Origin: Sarcocystis neurona
Lineage: Eukaryota; Apicomplexa; Conoidasida; Eucoccidiorida; Sarcocystidae
NCBI GenBank assembly: GCA_000727475.1
Contig: KL647289.1
Coordinates: 8,912,611 to 8,976,610 of the forward strand
Direction: 5' to 3'
Length of the DNA stretch: 64,000 nt
Within the stretch, counting starts at the first letter, position 1. Each line of letters opens with the position of its first letter. The notes beneath the pieces were generated by a model. That model saw only the letters and a list, made by a program, of their open reading frames with translations, was not told the DNA's origin and did not search any database. Positions 56,204 through 64,000 of this stretch are shown in pieces. Position numbers and translations under genes: made by a program.

Positions 56204-56512
56204 ATGAGTCCAGCAAACTTAGCAGCGAGGAAGTTCAGCAGCAGTGACAACAGAGAAGCAGACGAAGAATCCGCAGCATACGCAGAAACACGTGCGACAC
56301 TCTGCGCATGTCCACAAAAAAAATTCAGACGGCAGCTGCACGCCCACCTGCAGCAGCAGCAGCAGCAGCACGAGCAGCACGACGACGAGCAGCCGCAGCA
56401 GCTGCGCGGCAGGGTGCACGCGCGTGCTCCGCGTAAGACTTGGTCGGTGTTTTTCTGTTTTTCGCCAGAGTTGTACACACGCACGACATGCGAGGAAAAT
56501 CTCCACAGCTAG
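56204..56512 (+). CDS. candidate small hypothetical protein, 102 aa
   Basis: ATG at 56204, stop at 56510-56512. The sequence is mixed and charged at the start (SSDNREADEESAAYAE), with a Gln/His stretch in the middle. A possible donor (CGC|GTAAGA) near 56432 would join it to a later exon. No family recognised. Confidence 0.3.
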   Translation: MSPANLAARKFSSSDNREADEESAAYAETRATLCACPQKKFRRQLHAHLQQQQQQHEQHDDEQPQQLRGRVHARAPRKTWSVFFCFSPELYTRTTCEENLHS

Positions 56513-56767
56513 AACAAGTTCGCACTTCCCCTACATACCTGTGCACACACACGTACACAAACACCAGGCATATACGGGAGTGCCCGGCAGGACTCCGTCC
56601 CGTTAGACAGAGCACTTACTGTCCTTGCACACGAACATGCAGAGAAAAAGAGCCGTTGCTCCTGCTGCTGCTGTTGCACGTGCTTCTGCTGATCTGCGCA
56701 CACCACGTGCATCCCCTCCCCTCCTTCCCGCCAGGCGCTGCTGGGGCTCCTCCTCGCGTCTTCTTGC

Positions 56768-57807
56768 TCACTGGCCCCGTTGCTGCAGCTGCGCTTGCTG
56801 CTGCTGCTGCTGCTGCCGTGTCGCTCTGCTCGCTGCGAGGGGGGGGCGTGCCGGCTGCTGCTGCCGTGCTGCTGCTGCGGCCACTGTCGCTACGAGAAGG
56901 CGCTGCTGAGCGCTACTGCCTTGCTGCTGCTGCTGCTGCGAAGCGACAGAGCAGCGCTTGTCGTTAAGACATTCCTCCATCGACTCTCCAAGCCAGAGCA
57001 CGACTAGCGAGAGCACACACGAAGAGGAGAAGAAGCGGGAGGAGGTAGCAGCTGCTGCTGCGCATGCTGCTACTGCTTCTGCCGCTGCTTGCGCTGCTGC
57101 TTCTGGTGCTGCCGCTGCCTACTCCGTCGCCCGGAAGAAGCACAGAAGCGTTAGTGCCAACGAAGCTAACATGCATTCCGCAACCTAGCAGCAGCACGCT
57201 GGCGACGACTGCGAAGAAGAGAAACCTGCTGCTGCTCTTGTCTGCCACGGCTGCTGCTGCTTCTGCTGCCGGTGCTGATCTGAGCAGCGCACTGTCTGTT
57301 TTGCTGTCGCCTCTGCGGCGGCGGGTACAGCGGTCGCTGCTGCTCTGCAGGCGTTGGTGGTGCTGCGGGCATCTCAACGTCGCGGAGCAGCGGGTGTGGC
57401 AGCAGCCGCAGGGCGTCGGCCTGCTCGTGTTGACATGCGCACCACTGCCTCAACCCGAAGGCCGCAACGACAGAGCAGCTGTGCCAGCAGCAGCGTAGCA
57501 GCAGCGTGGCAGCGGCAGCAGCTGTAGGAGCAGCAGCAGCTGTAGGAGCAACGGCAGCGGCAGCTGCTGCAACGAGAACCGTATGCGAGTTATCGGCGGC
57601 GTTGCTGCAGCATGTAAGAATTCCTTTAGTAGGACGATCGCAACGGCACGACACGGTGGCAGTAGAAGCCGAAAGGACAGAGTTGCATATATCTTCTTTC
57701 TTTTTCTCGGTGATCCTGTGCCCCGGAGCGAGAGGAGAAGCAACTCGCGGCGGTGCTGCAGCACTGCCGTGTGTCCCTCGGTTCCCTGCAGTTGACTGTC
57801 CTTCCAC
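56768..57807 (-). CDS. candidate multi-exon hypothetical protein with hydrophobic segment
   Basis: The minus strand is open at 57807-57166 with non-repetitive text (KKKEDICNSVLSASTATVS), Ala runs and a Gln/Arg-rich end. A second frame at 57377-56964 has a hydrophobic segment (FLFFAVVASVLLLGCGMHV) that could span a membrane. A third at 57016-56768 has LGESMEECLNDKRCS then Gln runs. These are likely exons of one gene whose junctions I did not resolve. Confidence 0.3.
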
Positions 57808-57813
57808 GGCCCA

Positions 57814-58448
57814 TTGCTACAATTCCGCGGCTCAGTTTATACACTGAACATTTCCACGTGGAGAAGCCCAAGCAGCAGCAGCAGCAAAACAGCGACTGCT
57901 GCAGCGGCACGACCGGCCCGTGGACAAACAACAGCGTCTACACAGCACAACGGGGCCATGACCGGCAACAACGCAGCCACGTGTGGTGATACAAACGTCC
58001 GGCAGTTTCGTGGCAGCGGCAAGTCCTGCGGCGCGCGGCTGGTCTTTTATGTGCAGCATCTTGCACGCAGCCAGAGCAGCAGGAGGAGATAGTGGCGAGA
58101 CACGACACGGACCGGGGCTGCTTGCTGCAGGTGCAAAGACAGCAATAGCAACTCTGGCAGCATGAACCCCCGGCCGACAGGGACACATACGGCAAGCACG
58201 CGGCAACCGCAGCAGCAGCGCCGCGGACAGCAGAAGCGACAAAACAGCAGCAACAGCAGCATGAAGACCCGTCTCGAACCGCCACTTCTCCTAGTTGTGC
58301 GGGACCGCAGCACATAGGTTGCGGCCTCCAGCTCCATCAGCTGTCCAGCGTCGAGGCAGCCGCTAGCTACTGCCTACGCACGGGAGCGAAAATTCTCATC
58401 CCCACCCCAGCGCCGTTGAAGAGAGAGGCACACAGGTGCGAGTCACAG
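57814..58448. other. GC-rich stretch, possible 5' exons of the 58449 gene
   Basis: A plus-strand frame at about 58163-58440 reads non-repetitively (HEPPADRDTYGKHAAT, then GLQLHQLSSVEAAASYCLRT) and is probably an exon of the following gene. Its downstream donor is not clear. The minus strand is also open at 57832-58242. Confidence 0.35.
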
Positions 58449-61400
58449 GGGAGCAGCAGCTGATGCCTTAAGCGGCATCAACGCTGCTGCCGCGTCTCTC
58501 CTGTCACCCGCAGCTATAGCAGCTGCTGCAGGCGCAGCGCCATACCGGCAGCAGCTACTACGCAAAAGAGCAACACGCGCTGCGGCCACAGCAGGACCAG
58601 CAGCAGTGCCTGCAGCCCCAGGAGACACAGGAACAACACACACGGTGAGGGCGCCCACGGCAGGGGCCGCAGCCGCGGAGGAGATGGGAAAGGCTCTGCG
58701 GCCACGAAGGGGCAGCAGGAGGTGCCTGCGTAAGTAGACGAGCTGGCAGAACTGCAACACCACCGGCAGCAACGGCAGCCGTACAACCGCGGAGAAACGA
58801 GAAACTCAGCGACAGCACTGGAAGCTGCAGCAGTGCAGGAGCAGCCGCAGAGCAACAGCAGGAGCAGCAGCAGCAGGAGCAGAAGCAGCAGGAGCAGCAG
58901 CAGCAGCAGGAGCAGCGAATGCAAGAGTAGCAGCACCAGGTGTCTCGGAAGTCCCAGGGTGTTTGCGGGAGCAGTAGTACCGCGTGTCTCCTTCCTGTCT
59001 TGGGTAGCCACAACGGGAGACGGCTGCCTGATGGCGGCACCGGAGCAGCAGGAATCGCAGCGGTACCAGGAACTGCAGCTGCCAGAGCACTTTGTGGGGG
59101 GAGGGCACCCCCACCAGCCGGAGCAGCTGGAACAAGAGCAGCGGCAGCCACGTCAGCAGCAGCAGGTCCGCGTGCAGCGACAGCAGCATCCGGTGTGTCT
59201 CAGTCCTAGTGTTCCTGCACAGCAGCAGTACGTCCCGCTAGGACAGCAGGACCAGCAACTTCTCCCTCCAGAGGAGCAGCAGCAGCAGCGGCTTTTCCCT
59301 CTCCCCGCATCTGCACACGACTACGGCGGGTGGCAGGAGGAGGAGCAGCAGCAGGATGCCGCCGTGCACCAGCAGCTGCTGCTGCAAAAGCAGCAACACA
59401 CCTGTCCTTGGCAGCTGCCACCAGAGCAGAGGCGACTCGACCAGCAGTCCCAGCCGCTGGGGGAGGGGGAGCCGACCCACGCTCTGTTGCTTGAAGCCTA
59501 CCGCAGGCAGCAGCAGGCATCGATCAACGAGCGGTGGCACCAGCAAAGTATCGACTCCGTAGACGCTGGGCAGCGCAGTCTACAGCAGCTACAGCAGGCA
59601 GCACTGCAGCAGCAGATTTACAGATGTCTGCGGTCCCGAAATCACTGCTGCTGCGGACAAACTTCTGATGCTTCTATGCTGAGAGTTGCGCGACCCGCAG
59701 CAGCTGCAGCAGCAGGTGCGGAGATATCTCGTCTCTCTTCGGCTGCCCCTTCTGCCGGCCTTGTCTTTCCTGCTGCTGCTGCTGGTCACCCGCTGCTGCT
59801 GCATATCGCAGAGCGGCTGCAAGAGCATCCCCTAGTTCGTGCTCCCGGTGAATCGGAACGTCGCGAGGCAGGAGCACCAGCAGCAGATGGCGCAGCAGCC
59901 GCACGAAGGAAGGGCAGACGGGCAGCCGCAGCAGAGAATGCTGCAGCAGCAGTCGGAAGAGCACCTGCAGGCGCCGCTGAGGAATGCGCAGCAGCACCAG
60001 CAGCAGGTAATCCGTCATTGAGATGCCCGATGCATGCTCCCAACTTGGCTGCCAACGGCAGCAGCAATGGGACGTGGCTGGCTAGTCAGGAGCAACAGCT
60101 GCGTGGGAGGACGCTTCCATCTCTGCGCACGGCGGTGCAAGAGCAGCAGCAACCGCAGCAGCACCAGCAACAGCAGTCGATGGACGGCCAGCAGCTGCTC
60201 TCCCTTTCGCAGCAGCGTCAGCAGCAGTGGCAGCAGCACCAGCAGGGAGAAGAAGGAAACGAAGAGCAGCAGCGCCCGCAGCAAGGCCGTCAGCAGCAGC
60301 AGTCTCAGCAACAGCTGCAGAAACAGCAGCAGCAACCACAGCAGCACCAGGGACAGCAGCAGCAGCAGCGGCATCAGCAGCAGACACAGCAGCAAGATCC
60401 GACCGCGTGGGAGCAAGCGTACTGGCGTCACTGGCAACAGAAGCAGCAGATCAAGAGGAGAGCAGCAGCTGGCTTCTACTCCTGCCCGACATATCGCGGG
60501 ACTGACTTCCACGTCGGCTATCCTGCAGCGGGAAACCCGTATGCTGGTGCAGCACGTGCTGTTGCTGCCCCGTCCCAGATAGTAACGCCTTTGCCGGATT
60601 CCTCCTCGCCTCTCGACAACGAGCTACTGTACTGCTGCTCATTTGGTCCCTCTCCCCAAGCTGCGCCCGTCTCGTCTGGTGTCTGTGTCTTCCCCGGTGT
60701 CTCTTCCTTCCCTGGTATTACTGCCTCACCTGGTGCTTCAGCCTCCTCCTTCTCGAACAGTTTGACTGAGCGCTCAGCTATAGCCACTGCTGCTGCGCCC
60801 CACGCTGCTGCTGCACCCGCCGCTGCTGCTGCGCCCCCCGCTGCTGCTGCGCTCCCCGCTGCTGCTGCGCTCCCCGCTGCTGCTGCGCTCCCGTTGCTGC
60901 TGCGCTCCCGCTGCTGCTACGCTCCCGCTGCTGCTGCGCTCCCCGCTGCTGCTGCGCCTCCCGCTACTGCTGCACCCGCCGCTACTGCTGTGCCCGCCGG
61001 TGCTGCTGCTGTTGCTGCCTTTGGCACCGCTACCTCTGCGCCACCTACTGCGACTGCGCCGTCTGCTGTTGCTGCTGCTACGACTCTACCAGCGGCTACC
61101 GAGCCTGAGTCTGCAGCCCCGTCTGCTGCCACTGCCATTACTACTGCTGCTGCGGACGTGGCTTCGTCTTCGGGGGAAAGGTCGCAGAATACGGTGCACG
61201 TGCTGTCAGCAGCCGTTCCAACTGCTCAAGCTGCATGCGGCATCCTTGGCAGCAACAGCGCCGATAGCAGGACTACCGTCGTCTGCAGCGGGTGCTCCTG
61301 TGAGAGCAACAGCACTTGCAGCAGCAGCAGCACTTGCACTTGCACCAGCGCCCGCCACCCAATTGCCTTCACGTCTGTCCGCGCCGCAGCAGCGGCAGCT

Positions 61401-64000
61401 GATGCAGCAGAGTTGCATGACTCGTCGGCAGAAGCACCAAGTGCACAAGAGGTAAAAGCAACTCTAGGCGCCGCACCAGGAGCAACAGCAGCAGGAGCAA
61501 CAGCAGCAGCCTCAGGAGCCTTAGCAGCTACTGCGAGAGAGGCCCCAGTACCTGCTGCCAGGGGGGCGACAGCTGCGACACAGGCTGCAGCAGACGCACA
61601 AGCCCGTGCAGCAGAACCAGGTGCTGCAGCAGCAGTTCCTTGGTGGATCAGCGGCCTGCCACGGGAGTCTGCAGCTGCAGTGTATCAGCGTCGGCGCACT
61701 GCTGATGTCCCGGCGACCTACTACACTGCTGCGACGGTAGCAGGAACCGGCGGCGCGTTTTTAGCTGCCGGTGCCGTCGTCACTGCGCCGCCGACTCCTG
61801 CTGCTGCTGCTGCTCTTGACCGAGGAGACGCAGCTGTTCTGCGCGCTCCTGCAGCAGCTCCTGCGTCCTTTCCTGTTGCACGGCCGGGGGCTTCTTTAGC
61901 TTCTGTGGCAGAAGCTGCAGGCGGCAGCATCCCTGCGCAGCAAGCTCCCGCTGTTTCTTCTGCAGCACCTTCTCTAGAGCCCGGGGGTGACGCATTTCAC
62001 GGCGTACGCACATTTGGCAGCTACGTGCAGAGACCGGGAGCCGCGTCGCAGCTGCTCGAGGCCCCCAGCAGCAACGCCGTGACAGTCCGTAGCACCAGCC
62101 TCTCGTATGCTGACAGAGAGAATAGCAGCAAATGCTGCTTCCCTCATGACAGCGACAGTAGCAGCAGCAGCGGCCCACCCCACAACGGCCCTATCAATCC
62201 GGACATACCCAGCAGATGCGGTTCACACAACAGCAGTTGCAGAGAGAGATGCAGCGACGTGACCGTCCCCGGTTTTCTTAGCGGTGAAGGGGCTGCTGCA
62301 GCTGTAGATGCTGCTGAAGTGTCTGGCGGTGCCGGTGCTGCTGCTGCTGATGCTGATGCTGGTGTTGCCGGTCCTCAGATCGCAAGGGCCACCGCTGCTG
62401 CAGCAGCACGGCTGCTGTGCACAGCATCAGGACAACCGTTGCTGCTGTCGAGTGGCTCTGCGCCTGGCGCCGACTCCGCCCGTGCTGCAGGACTCGAAGC
62501 AACAGCAGCCTCTGCAGCAGCGTCAGTGCTGGAAGGATATGCAGCAGTAGCGCAGGCAGCAGAGGAAGGGGGCAGAGGAAATTTCGTCTTCCGTTGTTCT
62601 CCGCTTGCGCCGCCGTGCAGCGGCAACTCCCTGGTGCAGGCGCCTGCTGCTGCAGACGCGTCTGCTGCTGGTGCGGCTCAGGAACCGTACGAACCTAAAG
62701 CGCAGGGCCCCACGTTACCTGTTGCCTGCAGTGCTGCTGCTGCTTCTTCTTGTGGTCGGAGTCTTGTGGAGGCGGGAGGCGCTCGCTTTACCGCAGCTCC
62801 TGATCCGACTGTTGCTGCTGCTGCTCTGACAGCGCCTCCTCCGTCGTTTCACTCGCTGCTTGCTGCTGCTGCTGTGTCACCGGTGGCGGCTGTTGCTGCG
62901 GAGACTGCGGCACCTGGTGCTGGTGGTGGTGGTGTGCCGTCCTCTGTAGCCGCTGCTGCTGCAGGGAGAGATCTGGCTGCTGGTGCGTCTTCCCCAAGAA
63001 AAGGCGCTGCAGGTGCTGCCCCTAGCTTTCCAGTTTCCGCAGCAGGTGCAACCGCACGAGGACCTCTGCGTGAGCTGCTGCTGCTGCAGCGACAGCGGCA
63101 TCTACAGCAGCAACAGCAGAAACATCCGCTTGTGGAGCAGCAGCAGGAGCAGCAGGAGCGAACCCAGGGCTTCCAGCAGCATCAACAGCTGCTGCAGCTG
63201 CGGTTGCGGCGGTACCAAGACAGGCAGCTGCAGCAACAGCACCTGGAACGGCAAGACTCGACTCTGCGGCTGCAGCAGCTGCAAGAGCGTCGGAAGCAGC
63301 AGCACGAGTGTCTGCCGCAGGGGGTGCAGCGGTGGCAGCAGGAGCACGAGGAAGGTGTGTTCGAGCAGCAGCAACCTGAAAATCACCTGCAAGTCGAGCG
63401 ACTTGAGCAGCAGAAGTGTCTGCGGCAGCAGGTGGGAAATCCGCAGCAGCAGCAGCAGGAGAACGGATACGACGAACTGCTGGCAGAGGCGCAACACATG
63501 GGGCTGCACGCCGCGCGTCAGCTGCAGCCACGACTGCCACAAGAACAGGAAGAGATGCAGGAAATGGAGCAGCCAATCACCGGGGAGGGGCAGGAAGAAC
63601 AACAAGAACAGCAGCAGCAAGGAGAGGTGCTCGAGCTGCCTTTGATGTGTGAGTGTGGGATGAGGAGCAACAGCAACGCCTGGGGTTCCTGCTGCCGTTT
63701 CTGCTTGACGTGTCCAGACTGCGGCTGCTATTTGCTGCAGGAGGACCCAGCGGAAACGGCAGCAGCAGCGCCTGCCGCATGGGCGTGCGAAGGTGGAGCA
63801 GCGATAGCAGCAGCTGAAAAGGTGGCAGCAGAACGAAAAGGAGCAGCAGAGAGAAGCAACCAGTGGACAGAAGGGGAAGCGAGGGGATGCAGCAGTGGAA
63901 GCGAAAGTCAAAGCACCTACAGTAGCAACAGCCACCGCTACAGTAGCAGCGGCAACAACGATGACCGCTGCTGTAGTGGCTACCACCGGCAGGACGGCAG
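58449..64000 (+). CDS. large Gln/Ala-rich protein with cysteine cluster, 3' cut by window edge
   Basis: Exons are about 58449-58644 (donor ACACG|GTGAGG), 58750-58939 (acceptor GAGCTGGCAG, donor CACCAG|GTGTCT) and 59008 onward (acceptor TCCTGTCTTGGGTAG); phases agree. The last exon stays open for 1,663 codons to the window end. It alternates Gln-rich blocks (about 59100-59620, 60130-60450, 63090-63620) with Ala/Pro/Ser blocks. A more complex patch at about 60405-60560 contains AWEQAYWRHWQQKQQ, faintly like the Tyr/Trp motif of FUBP-type RNA-binding proteins. Near 63648-63728 is an eight-Cys cluster spaced C-x-C-x11-C-C-x2-C-x2-C-x2-C-x-C, likely zinc-binding. The gene continues beyond the window and its 5' end is not fixed. 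Confidence 0.65.
60804..60975 (+). repeat. 18-bp coding repeat (Ala4-Leu-Pro) with three 17-bp units
   Basis: GCTGCTGCTGCGCTCCCC repeats in frame as AAAALP, with variant units ending in Pro-Pro. Three consecutive units lack one C (60877-60927). Confidence 0.85.

Noticed and set aside
60084..60505. minus-strand Ala-rich frame opposite the Gln block
   Set aside because: It is antisense of CAG repeats; the plus frame is continuous for 5 kb with matched upstream splice phases.

Overview
The window looks like nuclear DNA of an apicomplexan coccidian, most probably Eimeria (a chicken or other animal species; I cannot name which). The evidence is the dense CAG/CTG triplet repeats in coding sequence, giving long Gln, Ala and Ser runs; the alternation of GC-rich, CAG-rich islands with AT-rich stretches of TA, TACATA and GTATAC microsatellites; the intron-rich genes; and a draft-assembly N gap at 23947-24258. 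Eimeria chromosomes are known for such repeat-rich segments. No rRNA, tRNA, CRISPR or bacterial-type operon was seen.

The central object is a minus-strand gene of about 36 kb (54227 down to 18191). I reconstruct 16 exons whose splice phases all agree. They join to 17,271 nt, or 5,756 codons plus a stop, with no internal stop. The middle of the predicted protein (end of exon 1 to exon 15) carries about 50 short Trp-anchored helical repeats of the Sfi1 type, which in other eukaryotes bind centrin at the centrosome or spindle pole body. It is flanked by a low-complexity N-terminal region of about 1,500 residues (exon 1) and a C-terminal region of about 1,750 residues (exon 16). Its introns are full of microsatellites and often end in CTG repeats on the sense strand that run straight into the acceptor CAG.

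The right end (58449-64000) holds a plus-strand gene with a 5-kb exon that is open to the window edge. It is Gln/Ala-rich and ends, as far as seen, in an eight-cysteine cluster. Between it and the giant gene (54.4-58.4 kb) are small candidate coding islands whose strand is often uncertain.

The left 18 kb holds low-complexity islands at 0-1.3, 5.5-9.1 and 10.5-12.5 kb separated by AT-rich intergenic DNA. The best-supported pieces are a minus-strand exon at 5868-6374, a plus-strand multi-exon gene from 7445 with a possible mitochondrial presequence, and a plus-strand terminal exon at 11523-12491. The 12.5-18.2 kb stretch is intergenic and full of diverged tandem repeats.

The main unusual signals are a 14-bp perfect palindrome (GGTGTACGTACACC) repeated through the giant gene, four times in the same reading frame inside Sfi1-type repeats (one copy lacks its last base); a 73-bp tandem array built on a sister palindrome at 9079; and CTG repeats that act as 3' splice signals. 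Exon boundaries were found by reading sequence and phase only; no transcript data or similarity search was available.
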